From contig NZ_CP141832.1 of NCBI RefSeq assembly GCF_043633585.1, positions 1,922,001 through 1,986,000 of the forward strand: a DNA stretch of 64,000 bases, in the 5' to 3' direction. Shown piece by piece: positions 1-7,909 of the stretch (positions are counted from its first letter, which is position 1; each line of letters opens with the position of its first letter). Below the pieces are notes generated by a model. It ran no database searches. It saw only the letters and a list, made by a program, of their open reading frames with translations, and had not been told where the DNA came from. The DNA is from Lacrimispora sinapis. Lineage in GTDB: Bacteria > Bacillota > Clostridia > Lachnospirales > Lachnospiraceae. The position numbers and the translations under genes were made by a program.

Positions 1-521
1 TCTCCCATACCGTAGGAAATCAAATCTGCCTGGGAATCAATGAGAATGGAATGCTTCAGCCGGTCCGACCAATAATCATAATGAGCCAGACGTCTTAAAC
101 TGGCTTCTATTCCTCCGATAATAATGGGAGCATTTTTATAAACGGAACGGATCAGGTTGCAGTAAACGGTGGTCGCATAATCGGGACGTTTGCCCATGAC
201 TCCGCCGGGAGTATAAGAATCCTGCTGCCTCCGTTTTTTTGAAACCGAATAATGGTTTACCATGGAATCCATGTTGCCGGCGGAAACCAGGAATCCAAGC
301 CTGGGTTCTCCAAGAATCTGAACGCTTTTTTTATCCTTCCAGTCGGGCTGGGAAATAATTCCCACTTTGTATCCATGAGCCTCCAACAGGCGGCTGATAA
401 TTGCATGTCCAAAGGAAGGATGATCCACATAAGCATCACCGATCACATAGACAAAGTCACATTGTTTCCAGCCTCTGATATTCATATCAGCCCGGCTGAC
501 AGGAAGATAATCGTGTATCAT
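1..521 (-). CDS. YgiQ family radical SAM protein, N-terminal part (gene runs off the window)
   Basis: About 173 N-terminal residues are visible; the rest lies before position 1. The segment resembles the start of YgiQ/UPF0313 proteins: GDAYVDHPSFG, SAGNMDSM, GKRPDYATTVY and GGIEASLRRLAHYDYWSD are all recognisable. The radical SAM CxxxCxxC cluster would come later and is not in view. The ATG at 521 overlaps the stop of the upstream HAD gene by 4 bp (ATGA) and has GGAG seven bases upstream, so translation is probably coupled. The exact function of the family is not settled. Confidence in the family is high; the truncation is only the window edge. Confidence 0.9.
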   Translation of the reverse strand, partial: MIHDYLPVSRADMNIRGWKQCDFVYVIGDAYVDHPSFGHAIISRLLEAHGYKVGIISQPDWKDKKSVQILGEPRLGFLVSAGNMDSMVNHYSVSKKRRQQDSYTPGGVMGKRPDYATTVYCNLIRSVYKNAPIIIGGIEASLRRLAHYDYWSDRLKHSILIDSQADLISYGMG

Positions 522-1183
522 TCGTTTGCTCCATTTCTATTCAATATCTGGTAATAGTCACTGATAAAATAATCAGCCAGCTGTCTCTTTTCTACTTCCA
601 TTTCCCTGGAGAATTCATCGTCAATGGCACAGACCGTCATCCCTGCTCTTTTTCCCGCAAGGATTCCAGCAGGGACATCTTCAAACACCAGGCAATCGGA
701 AGGGGACACCGACAGTTCCTTTGCCACCTTTAAATAAATATCAGGTGCTGGTTTTCCTGCCGCTACCTCACAGGAAGTAGCCACTACCTGAAAATATTGC
801 CCGATGTGAAGGGACTCAATCACCGCGTCTACCATTTGTCTTCCATTGCTGGTGGCAATGCCGGCTTTCAGACCATTCTTTGCTATGTAGTCTAAAAACT
901 CTTTGGCTCCTGGTTTGAGCGTGACCTCCTTCCTGTATTTTTCAATGGACATACCCACCCATATTTCTTTGATTTCCTCCAGAGACTCTTTGAGTTTAAA
1001 CCGCTCTTTAAAATAAAATGCAGTTTCAGAAAAACTCATTCCTTCAATCTCCTTTTGCAGATCATCAGGGCATTCCATGCCTCTGCTTTCTAAAAATTCT
1101 ATGTCTATGGCTTTCCACATCCACATGGAATCTACCAGAGTTCCATCCAGATCAAAAATCACAGCCTTTTTCTCGTTCAACAT
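518..1183 (-). CDS. HAD-superfamily hydrolase, beta-phosphoglucomutase-like (subfamily IA)
   Basis: A 221-residue HAD phosphatase. The N-terminal DLDGT motif carries the nucleophile and acid/base aspartates at residues 11 and 13. A helical cap follows, then ATSNGR (motif II region), GKPAPD (motif III lysine) and FEDVPAGI (motif IV acidic residues). The layout matches sugar-phosphate phosphatases and beta-phosphoglucomutase relatives, and length is normal. Substrate cannot be deduced; no sugar genes are adjacent. It sits 8 bases after the pseudouridine synthase gene and overlaps ygiQ by 4 bp, so it is part of that operon. Its ribosome binding site is weak. Confidence 0.85.
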   Translation of the reverse strand: MLNEKKAVIFDLDGTLVDSMWMWKAIDIEFLESRGMECPDDLQKEIEGMSFSETAFYFKERFKLKESLEEIKEIWVGMSIEKYRKEVTLKPGAKEFLDYIAKNGLKAGIATSNGRQMVDAVIESLHIGQYFQVVATSCEVAAGKPAPDIYLKVAKELSVSPSDCLVFEDVPAGILAGKRAGMTVCAIDDEFSREMEVEKRQLADYFISDYYQILNRNGANE

Positions 1184-1191
1184 GTACGCGT

Positions 1192-1911
1192 TTACTTTCC
1201 TTTCTTCAATTCCTCGATTTCCTCTTCACGGAGCGTGCGGTATTCGCCGGGCTTTAATGCTTCATCCAATAACAGAGAGCCCATTGAAATCCTTTTTAAG
1301 TATACCACATGGCACCCAAGAGTTTCAAACATACGTTTTACCTGATGAAATTTTCCTTCCCGGATGGTCAGGTACACCTCTGTAACCTCTCCGGTTTCAA
1401 GGACCTCCAGCAAGGCCGGAAGGGTCGGCGTCCCGTCCGAGAGAATAAGTCCTTCCCCGATGCGCTCCTTTGCATCCGAAGGCAGCGTTCCTTCAATCCG
1501 GGCGTAATAAACCTTATCCACATGCTTTTTGGGAGACAGAAGCTTGTGAGCAAGCGCTCCGTCATTGGTGATAAGAAGAAGTCCCTCCGTATCAATGTCA
1601 AGTCTTCCTACGGGAAATAAATCGTCCCGCTTTCTCTCAGTAATTAAGCTGATCACGGTTTCATACCGTTTGTCCTCTGTAGCCGAAACCACTCCCTGAG
1701 GCTTGTTCAGCATATAATATTCAAAATCAACGTAGGACACCTGCCGTCCGTCTACGGTTACCTGATTTCGCTCCGGGTCGATCTTTCTCTCTGTCCTTTT
1801 CTCCGGGATGCCGTCGACCCATATTCTGCCTTTTTTTGCCATTTCCTTGATCTGGCTCCGGGTTCCTTCTCCCATTTCACCAAGGTATTTATCCAATCTG
1901 ATTTCTTTCAT
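1192..1911 (-). CDS. rsuA: RsuA-family 16S rRNA pseudouridine synthase
   Basis: About 239 residues. An N-terminal S4 RNA-binding domain (from RLDKYLGEMG) is followed by the synthase core: MLNKPQG, then GRLDIDTEGLLL containing the catalytic aspartate, and the C-terminal REGKFHQVKRMF motif of RsuA/RluB/RluE. By family it isomerises a uridine in small-subunit rRNA, but the sequence alone does not separate RsuA from RluB-type specificity. I chose the ATG at 1911 because it overlaps the stop of the upstream methyltransferase as TGATG, a typical coupled restart. An in-frame ATG five codons earlier (1926) is possible. Second gene of a pair of adjacent rRNA-modification genes. Confidence 0.85.
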   Translation of the reverse strand: MKEIRLDKYLGEMGEGTRSQIKEMAKKGRIWVDGIPEKRTERKIDPERNQVTVDGRQVSYVDFEYYMLNKPQGVVSATEDKRYETVISLITERKRDDLFPVGRLDIDTEGLLLITNDGALAHKLLSPKKHVDKVYYARIEGTLPSDAKERIGEGLILSDGTPTLPALLEVLETGEVTEVYLTIREGKFHQVKRMFETLGCHVVYLKRISMGSLLLDEALKPGEYRTLREEEIEELKKGK

Positions 1912-3275
1912 CACTGCCACCGCCATCCAGGGTAATATTTATTTTTTAAGGTACTTCCCGTCCCTTTAGCAAATCCAAGAGGAAAACCATCGAAACAAAC
2001 CAGGCACCAGCCTTTTATCTTTCCCTCTTCTTCCTTTAACGAAATGGTTTCTCCCTTTAAATACCGGATCACCCTCTCATCTGACTTCTCCCAGCTGACT
2101 ACCTGTCTAAATTCTTCTGCTTTTAAGGCCATGGCAAATGCCTGTGCCGGTTCAAACCGTCCTTTTTTCATTTCCCCAAGTAACAAGCCGGTTCTTAAAA
2201 AGCGAAGACTTCTGGCCTGCTCCGGAAAGCCTTCCGGAAGATAATATACCATTTCATTTTTGATTCGGATGCGGCTCCGGTCAAGAGGCTTCGTTGTCAT
2301 AGAAAGAAATTCCGTTAGTTCTTCCGGCAGGGCTGCCTCTTTCTCTTTACGGCTTTCCTTCCTGTCAGAAACAATATCAGCTTGTCTTTTCTTTAACAAA
2401 GCCATAAAATGACCTTCCCCTTTTATCCGGTGGGGGAACAGCCGGAGACAGCCGGAAAGCCCGATCCCCTCCGATGCTCCCTCAAATAGAGGAAGAGGAA
2501 TCAGTTCCATATCCGGATGCTCTTCCAGAAGAAATCGGATGATATCTTCATCTTCACAAATGGAAAACGTACAGGTGGAATATAAAAGAAGGCCGCCCGG
2601 AACCAGCATGTCCGCCGCCTGATTCACGATTTCTTTCTGTATCTGAGCATAATACTCCGGACCATGCTCCTCATAGCTTTTAACCATATCCACGTCTTTG
2701 CGGAACATTCCTTCTCCCGAACAGGGGGCATCAATTAAGATCTTATCAAAAAATGCCCCAAAGGTTTCTTTTAATTTCCTTGGTTCTTCACTGGTAACAC
2801 AACTATTTTCAATGCCCCAAAGTTCCAGATTTTTTAAGAGTGCCTTTGCTCTGGAGTTGCTGATGTCATTGGACACAAGCATTCCCTTCCCACTGAGCTT
2901 TGCTCCCAGTTCCGTACTCTTTCCTCCGGGAGCAGCACAAAGATCGAGGACCTTATCTCCGGGCTGGACCGGAAGAAGGCTGGCCGGAGTCATGGCACTT
3001 GGTTCCTGCAAATAGTATAGTCCGGCATAATAGCAAGGGTCCTTGGCCGGCCTCTCATCTCCTTCATAATAAAATCCGTTTTTGATCCACGGAACGGGTT
3101 TTAAAGAGAGAGATGTCATTTCTTTAAAAGTTTCCGGGGTTATTTTTAAGGTGTTGACACGCAGACCGTAAAGGCGATCTTCCTCAAAGCTCCTTATATA
3201 TGCCTCATACTCCTCTTCTCCCAGCAAATCTTTCATTCTATTTAAAAATGCTTCCGAAAGCTTTATTTCCTTCAA
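1911..3275 (-). CDS. rRNA cytosine-C5 methyltransferase, RsmF/NOL1-NOP2-Sun family
   Basis: About 454 residues. The SAM-binding DLCAAPGGKST motif, the DAPCSGEGMF motif with the first catalytic cysteine, and YSTCTFS with the second define an m5C RNA methyltransferase. The C-terminal extension with FMALLKK and a basic tail fits RsmF/YebU-like enzymes rather than RsmB, a separate copy of which is at 56060-57388. I place the start at a TTG (3273-3275) because GGAG lies seven bases upstream and the product then begins KEIKLSEAFLNRMKDLLGEE as in relatives. The longer frame back to 3344 would overlap the peptidase gene and lacks a good binding site. The stop overlaps the rsuA start. Confidence 0.85.
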   Translation of the reverse strand: MKEIKLSEAFLNRMKDLLGEEEYEAYIRSFEEDRLYGLRVNTLKITPETFKEMTSLSLKPVPWIKNGFYYEGDERPAKDPCYYAGLYYLQEPSAMTPASLLPVQPGDKVLDLCAAPGGKSTELGAKLSGKGMLVSNDISNSRAKALLKNLELWGIENSCVTSEEPRKLKETFGAFFDKILIDAPCSGEGMFRKDVDMVKSYEEHGPEYYAQIQKEIVNQAADMLVPGGLLLYSTCTFSICEDEDIIRFLLEEHPDMELIPLPLFEGASEGIGLSGCLRLFPHRIKGEGHFMALLKKRQADIVSDRKESRKEKEAALPEELTEFLSMTTKPLDRSRIRIKNEMVYYLPEGFPEQARSLRFLRTGLLLGEMKKGRFEPAQAFAMALKAEEFRQVVSWEKSDERVIRYLKGETISLKEEEGKIKGWCLVCFDGFPLGFAKGTGSTLKNKYYPGWRWQ

Positions 3276-3295
3276 CGTTTCGCTCCTTTTCTGTA

Positions 3296-4105
3296 TTAAT
3301 AGGAATATTTCAACCGGTATTTCTCCAGATATTTTAAAATCCAATAGGGATTTACACTCATCTCTTCCTTATGGTCTGTTTTCAAATAAATGCCCACATG
3401 AAGGTGTACGTCAAAATTCCCGGTTGTTCCTTCAATTTGGCTGTAGCCGGTATCTCCCATAAAGCCAAGAAGTTCACCGGCTCTTACGGTGTCTCCCTCG
3501 TTCCATTCCTTACTGTAACCATAAAGATGTGCATAATAAAGGTACGCACCTTTAGGAGACCGGATACCGATGCGCCAGCCGCCTTTGTTCAGCCAGCCGA
3601 CTTTCTCCACCACACCATCGCTCATGCTGACCACGGGATAGTAGCCTCTGGGCCGCTTGTTCCCCATAAGATCACAGCCTTCGTGTCCCCGTTCTCCGCC
3701 ATAGGTGCGGGGCTGCATCCACCCGTCTTCATATGTAATATCAGGAGCATCGGCGTTCATATTGAGCGGAACCGGAAAAAACTTCAAATCTCCCAGCAGG
3801 CTTATGTAGGCATTTTTCAGCTTCTTATATTCCTGAGGCTTTACTTTTCTCAGCCTGGCTCCCCGGTTATTCTTATCTTTTACCTTCGTCAAATCGTACT
3901 GGTGTTCCACCATCAGGGATGTAAGCGTATCGTAATCAATGGAATCCCAATCTGCAACCATTTTACCAAGTTTCAAACTTCTGAAATCATCACTTTCCCA
4001 TGTGTAGGCATTCAGCTGGTAAAAGGTAGGATTATTATATAAATAATCAATCATGGTCACATGGAACACCGACAGGATCAAAATGAAAAAAAGAATCAGC
4101 ATCAT
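3296..4105 (-). CDS. Membrane-anchored M23 (LytM-like) zinc peptidase
   Basis: About 269 residues. One hydrophobic segment at residues 2-20 acts as signal anchor, then a spacer of about 115 residues leads into an M23 domain. All zinc and catalytic residues are present: GHEGCD (H and D of HxxxD, near 141-145), YYAHL, and VHLHVGIY (HxH near 234-236), so it should be an active peptidoglycan endopeptidase outside the membrane. Starts are ambiguous: GTG at 4114 or the double ATG at 4105/4102; AAGG lies ten bases before the ATG. It is the first gene of the minus operon leading into rRNA-modification genes and is divergent from ylbJ. I see no clear promoter in the 50-base gap. Confidence 0.85.
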   Translation of the reverse strand: MMLILFFILILSVFHVTMIDYLYNNPTFYQLNAYTWESDDFRSLKLGKMVADWDSIDYDTLTSLMVEHQYDLTKVKDKNNRGARLRKVKPQEYKKLKNAYISLLGDLKFFPVPLNMNADAPDITYEDGWMQPRTYGGERGHEGCDLMGNKRPRGYYPVVSMSDGVVEKVGWLNKGGWRIGIRSPKGAYLYYAHLYGYSKEWNEGDTVRAGELLGFMGDTGYSQIEGTTGNFDVHLHVGIYLKTDHKEEMSVNPYWILKYLEKYRLKYSY

Positions 4106-4156
4106 ATCGGTCACGCCTTTTCATATAAATATATAAAACAATCTATTCAGGTGCCT

Positions 4157-5083
4157 ATGAAAAAATCCTTTTTCCGCCTGCTTTCCGTTGCCGCACTGTT
4201 TTTATTGCTGCTTCGTCCTTCCATTGCTTATGAAGGCGCCAGAAACGGACTGCTCCTGTGGGGAGCTGTGGTGGTGCCTACTTTACTGCCCTTTATGATC
4301 TGCTCCAATGTCATTGTGGCCTTAAATGCCATCCATATTCTGATTTTTCCGGTAAAAAGACTTTTACACCGGTTTTTCTGCCTGTCCGATGCAGGCAGCT
4401 ATGCCCTGGTCTCCGGTCTTTTATGCGGTTATCCCATGGGGGCCCGTACCTGCAGTGACTTTATGGATCAAGGGCGTATTTCTGAAAAAGAAGGAAAATA
4501 CCTGCTGGCAATCTGCAATCATCCAAGCCCTATGTTCCTTCTGGGATATGCGGCTTCCGGCCTTCCGCAAATGGTTCCGGTCTGGCTGCTGCTTGCCTGT
4601 ATCTATCTCCCTATTTTGCCTGTATCCATTGCGGCAAGGTCCTGTTACCGGATCACAGGTCCAGTGCCTTCTCTTCCTGTCAATACAAAAGCCGCCCAGT
4701 CCTTTGATGACAGTCTTATGGATTCCTGCGAGGTCATGGTAAAGATCGGAGGATATATCATGCTTTTTTCCATTCTCGCCCTGTACATAACAAAGCTCCC
4801 GGTCCATATTCCGGAATACAAGGCAATCTTACTGGGCCTTGTAGAAATCACCACCGGAATCAAAGCCATATCCGAAACCTTCTCCGGAATGTCCGGCGGT
4901 CTCTGGATCGCTGCCGCCACCGCATTCGGCGGCTTATCCGGAATCTTTCAGACAAAGAGTGTTATAAAAAATGCCGGATTATCCATCCGGCACTATGTAG
5001 CATGGAAAGCCTTTCACGGCCTTCTAACCATTATCCTGTTTATTCTGCTGAATCAGGTTCCTGCGCTTGTGGCGTCCCCATAA
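4157..5083 (+). CDS. ylbJ: YlbJ-type sporulation integral membrane protein
   Basis: About 308 residues with several hydrophobic helices and the nucleoside-recognition/Gate-type signature, including GLLCGYPMGARTCSD and CNHPSPMFLLGY. Length is shorter than Bacillus YlbJ (about 400). Gene order supports the call: in Bacillus subtilis ylbJ lies next to coaD and rsmD (ylbI and ylbH), and both are close here, although transcribed from the other strand. The ATG at 4157 has AGGTG five bases upstream and begins MKKSFFRLL; the frame extends upstream without a start that fits the family. The last 44 bases overlap the convergent coiled-coil gene. Function is sporulation-linked by family, mechanism unknown. 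Confidence 0.8.
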   Translation: MKKSFFRLLSVAALFLLLLRPSIAYEGARNGLLLWGAVVVPTLLPFMICSNVIVALNAIHILIFPVKRLLHRFFCLSDAGSYALVSGLLCGYPMGARTCSDFMDQGRISEKEGKYLLAICNHPSPMFLLGYAASGLPQMVPVWLLLACIYLPILPVSIAARSCYRITGPVPSLPVNTKAAQSFDDSLMDSCEVMVKIGGYIMLFSILALYITKLPVHIPEYKAILLGLVEITTGIKAISETFSGMSGGLWIAAATAFGGLSGIFQTKSVIKNAGLSIRHYVAWKAFHGLLTIILFILLNQVPALVASP

Positions 5084-5621
5084 CAGCTCCCGTCAGTTCC
5101 TGGCGATTGGATGAGACAATATCATAGCTTGACTGCATGGAAGTCATAAATGCATCAAAACGGCCCTGTGCTCCTTCCATGGAGTGACTGATAATGGTCT
5201 GGAGACTCTTTAACATGTCATCCGTATACTGTACAGAGCTTTGTCTGATGCCATTGGCATCGGCAACTGCTTTTTCCACAATCTGCTGAGCCTGCAGGCT
5301 GGCCTGCTCGATGATGTCATTGGCCTGGGCATAAGCCTTCTGCATGATCTCATGTTCATTGACCAGTTCATTGGTCTGAGCATTGGCCTGGGCCAGTATG
5401 GAATCCGCCTGCTGACGAGCTTCATTGATGATTGCATCACGATTGCTGATAATCTTCTGGTATTGTTTGATTTCATCGGGAATGCGGAGACGAAGCTCCA
5501 CCAAAAGTTCCTCCAGTTCATCCCGGTTTACCACGATCTTACTGTTAGAAAGGGGCTGATACTTACAGCTGTCAATATATTCTTCAATTTCACCGATTAA
5601 CTGCTCAATTCTGCTCATCAT
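5040..5621 (-). CDS. Coiled-coil protein, often annotated as ATPase / V-ATPase subunit H-like
   Basis: A 193-residue hydrophilic protein. Residues from about 60 to 130 are rich in A, Q and E with a heptad pattern, indicating a long coiled coil like those of DivIVA-like or ATP synthase stalk proteins. No nucleotide-binding motif is visible, so the customary name ATPase is not supported by the sequence. The ATG at 5621 has AGGAG eleven bases upstream. It follows coaD after 21 bases, so it ends the rsmD-coaD unit. Its last 14 codons overlap the 3' end of ylbJ on the opposite strand. Function unknown. Confidence 0.75.
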   Translation of the reverse strand: MMSRIEQLIGEIEEYIDSCKYQPLSNSKIVVNRDELEELLVELRLRIPDEIKQYQKIISNRDAIINEARQQADSILAQANAQTNELVNEHEIMQKAYAQANDIIEQASLQAQQIVEKAVADANGIRQSSVQYTDDMLKSLQTIISHSMEGAQGRFDAFMTSMQSSYDIVSSNRQELTGAVMGTPQAQEPDSAE

Positions 5622-5642
5622 AAATTAGAACACTCCTTACTT

Positions 5643-6131
5643 TTATTTCCTTCTATCTTTTATTTTCATCATCACACGTTCTGCAACAGCTTCTGGTACA
5701 AACGCGTTTATCTCTCCGCCAAAAGCGGCAATCTCCTTCACAATGCTGGAACTCAAGTAAGAATATTTTAGATTCGTCGTCAAAAACACAGTATCCACTT
5801 CCGGTGCAATCACCCGGTTGGTCTGTGCAATCTGCAATTCATATTCAAAATCTGTTACAGCGCGAAGCCCGCGGATAACCGCATCCGCCTGTTTGGCTCG
5901 TACAAAATCAACCAAAAGTCCTCCAAACGATGAAACTTCCACATTTGGTAAATCTTTGGTTAGGCTCTTTAACATATTAACACGTTCTTCTACAGAAAAC
6001 AACGGAGTTTTTGAATTATTATTTAAAACTCCGATAATCAGATGGTCAGACATTTTAGCGGAACGCTCGATAATATCCAAGTGTCCAAAAGTTACCGGAT
6101 CAAAGCTGCCCGGATATACTGCTTTTCTCAT
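5643..6131 (-). CDS. coaD: Phosphopantetheine adenylyltransferase
   Basis: 162 residues, the normal length. It transfers AMP from ATP to 4'-phosphopantetheine, the fourth step of coenzyme A synthesis, in the cytoplasm. Visible motifs: YPGSFDPVTFGHLDI (nucleotidyltransferase T/HxGH), GLRAVTDFEYELQ, and the C-terminal KYSYLSSSIVKEIA loop. It starts 10 bases after rsmD, the standard rsmD-coaD pairing in Firmicutes. Confidence 0.97.
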   Translation of the reverse strand: MRKAVYPGSFDPVTFGHLDIIERSAKMSDHLIIGVLNNNSKTPLFSVEERVNMLKSLTKDLPNVEVSSFGGLLVDFVRAKQADAVIRGLRAVTDFEYELQIAQTNRVIAPEVDTVFLTTNLKYSYLSSSIVKEIAAFGGEINAFVPEAVAERVMMKIKDRRK

Positions 6132-6141
6132 AGTTTTTTCC

Positions 6142-6699
6142 CTATTCCTTTTTTTCGATAAAAATATGTTTATTGGTCTTATAGCTTTTATCCTTTGTCA
6201 TCCGATATCCGAAGGTTTCCAGATAATCAAAAGAAGTTTCCAGAGAAGCCTCCACAATGATTACGGTACTTGCATCAATGAGGGAAGAAGATGAGAGATA
6301 CTGCAATACTTTCTTTTCCCATTCAAAGTGATAGGGCGGGTCCATAAAAACGAAATCAAAAACATGTCCCTTTCCTTCTAATCTTGAAAGACCGGTCAGC
6401 ACATCACAATTCATGACGATGGCATCGTCTTCCAGCCGGGTCGTTTTTAGATTCTCACGGATGCATTCAGCCGCTTTGGGATTTTGTTCCACCATCACCG
6501 CCATTCTTGCTCCCCGGCTCAATGCTTCGATTCCAATGGCACCGCTTCCCGAAAACAGATCCAAAAAACAGCAGTCCGGCATTTTTGCATTGATCATATT
6601 AAAAAGAGTTTCTTTAATTCTATCGGTAGTAGGCCGGGTATCCTGGCCTTCTATTGTCTTTAACAAAAGCCTTCTGGCTTTTCCTGCGATTACTCTCAT
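6142..6699 (-). CDS. rsmD: 16S rRNA (guanine-966-N2)-methyltransferase
   Basis: 185 residues. MRVIAGKARRLLL and RPTTDRIKETLFN at the N-terminus, the SAM motif DLFSGSGAIGIEALSRGA and the catalytic DPPYH are diagnostic for RsmD. It methylates G966 (E. coli numbering) in the small subunit. GAGG precedes the ATG at 6699. A good promoter at 6729-6757 starts the rsmD-coaD-coiled-coil unit, just downstream of the spore-protein terminator. Confidence 0.96.
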   Translation of the reverse strand: MRVIAGKARRLLLKTIEGQDTRPTTDRIKETLFNMINAKMPDCCFLDLFSGSGAIGIEALSRGARMAVMVEQNPKAAECIRENLKTTRLEDDAIVMNCDVLTGLSRLEGKGHVFDFVFMDPPYHFEWEKKVLQYLSSSSLIDASTVIIVEASLETSFDYLETFGYRMTKDKSYKTNKHIFIEKKE

Positions 6700-6728
6700 G
6701 ACATATCCTCACTTTATTTTTCCAAATA

Positions 6729-6757
6729 ATTATAGTATGAAATTCACAGATATACAA
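6729..6757 (-). promoter_or_regulatory. Sigma-A promoter of rsmD-coaD
   Basis: On the minus strand TTGTAT, 17-base spacer, TATAAT. The -10 is perfect, the -35 four of six. It lies about 30-60 bases upstream of rsmD. Confidence 0.7.
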
Positions 6758-6783
6758 CCAGATTTTGTCCTCTCATGCACCGG

Positions 6784-6845
6784 CAAAGAAAAAAGGAGCC
6801 GCAGCCCCTGTAAATGATAAATCAATTACCAGACTGCAGCTCCTC
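6784..6845 (-). terminator. Rho-independent terminator of the spore protein gene
   Basis: Arms at 6795-6806 and 6832-6844 (AGGAGCTGCAG pairing with CTGCGGCTCCT), then a run of T on the minus strand. The T-rich stretch on the plus side too would allow bidirectional action. It separates the spore protein from rsmD. Confidence 0.85.
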
Positions 6846-6861
6846 TTTTCTTTTTTACAGA

Positions 6862-7065
6862 TTATTTACCTGCAAGATTTCTTTCATAGGATTCGATCAT
6901 TTTCTTAACCATATAGCCACCTACGGAACCATTCTGTGCGGAAGTTAAGTTACCGTTGTAACCATTGGTTAACGGAACACCTAATTCATTAGCTACTTCC
7001 ATTTTGAAACGGTCCATTGCTTCCCTTGCTTCTGGTACATTTGTAGTGTTAGATTTTCCTGACAT
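6862..7065 (-). CDS. Alpha/beta-type small acid-soluble spore protein
   Basis: 67 residues. Both family signatures are present: EVANELGVPL (germination protease site region) and NGSVGGYMVKKMIE near the C-terminus. These proteins coat spore DNA and protect it, and are degraded at germination. The ATG at 7065 has AGGAGG eight bases upstream; an earlier in-frame ATG at 7086 lacks one. It is a single-gene unit with its own forespore-type promoter and a strong terminator, placed between udk and rsmD. Confidence 0.95.
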   Translation of the reverse strand: MSGKSNTTNVPEAREAMDRFKMEVANELGVPLTNGYNGNLTSAQNGSVGGYMVKKMIESYERNLAGK

Positions 7066-7141
7066 AGTAAAATGCCTCCTTTTCATCTATTTCACCATGT
7101 TATTGTTTTGTTTTTACATGGTGTGTTTTGTGCTACACTCC

Positions 7142-7170
7142 TATTATGGCTGAAACAGAATGAAATACAC
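7142..7170 (-). promoter_or_regulatory. Probable sigma-G (forespore) promoter of the spore protein gene
   Basis: Minus strand GTGTA, 17 bases, CATAATA. The -10 fits the sigma-G consensus CATWMTA fully, and the -35 fits GHATR in four of five positions. Such genes are classically sigma-G dependent. The 186-base gap between spore protein and udk holds this promoter and little else. Confidence 0.55.
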
Positions 7171-7251
7171 TAGAAGGTTTTTCGTAAAATGTCATTTTTA
7201 GGAAAAAGATTTTGAACCCTTAAAACGATTCTGATACCGCTTGGGAAACGG

Positions 7252-7866
7252 TCAGTCGGAGCCAAGCATTTTTTCAATATTGGTCTTCATCAGCTGGAAC
7301 GCAACTTCATTCATACCGCTGTTAATGATCACATCCGCAAGGGGCTTCGTCGGCTCGACATATAAATAATGCATTGGCTTTACCGTGGTAAGATACTGTT
7401 CTACCACACCTTCGATGTCTCTTCCTCTGTCCTTTACATCCCGGATCACCCGGCGCAGGATTCTCTCATCTGCATCAGCCTCTACAAAGATCTTGATATC
7501 AAACATGTTCCTTAACCGCTCATCTGCAAAGACCAGGATTCCTTCAACTAAAATCACCTTTTTCGGCTCAACAGTTACCACCTTATCGGAACGGTTATGC
7601 ATGGAATAATCATAGATGGGACACTCCACCGTTTTCCCGGAACGGAGCATGGACAGCTGGTCCAGCAACAGCTCCGTTTCAAATGCCTCAGGATGATCGT
7701 AATTCATCTTTTTTCTTTCATCAAAAGGGATGCCATCCTGCTTTTTGTAATAATTGTCGTGATACAAGACAGCGATATTATCACAAAATGCTTCTTTTAA
7801 CCGGTTGGTAAAGGTTGACTTTCCTGAACCGGTTCCTCCGGCAATACCAATTAATATACACTTCAT
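7252..7866 (-). CDS. udk: Uridine kinase
   Basis: 204 residues. Phosphorylates uridine/cytidine in pyrimidine salvage. Walker A GIAGGTGSGKST at the N-terminus, YHDNYYK, the YDHPEAFET substrate region and IYDYSMHNR are family marks. The ATG at 7866 has AGGAG eight bases upstream; a GTG three codons earlier is in frame but poorly placed. It follows the LRR gene by 43 bases and could share its transcript. The C-terminus is normal. Confidence 0.95.
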   Translation of the reverse strand: MKCILIGIAGGTGSGKSTFTNRLKEAFCDNIAVLYHDNYYKKQDGIPFDERKKMNYDHPEAFETELLLDQLSMLRSGKTVECPIYDYSMHNRSDKVVTVEPKKVILVEGILVFADERLRNMFDIKIFVEADADERILRRVIRDVKDRGRDIEGVVEQYLTTVKPMHYLYVEPTKPLADVIINSGMNEVAFQLMKTNIEKMLGSD

Positions 7867-7909
7867 CTTCCGCACTCCTTTAATCCTTATTCAATTCTAA
7901 TTGTACATT

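Noticed and set aside
3371..4042. Open plus-strand frame of 223 codons opposite the M23 peptidase
   Set aside because: It is antisense to a gene with intact catalytic motifs, has no domain and no fitting ribosome site.
5040..5621. ATPase name for the coiled-coil protein
   Set aside because: No Walker or other nucleotide-binding motif is visible.
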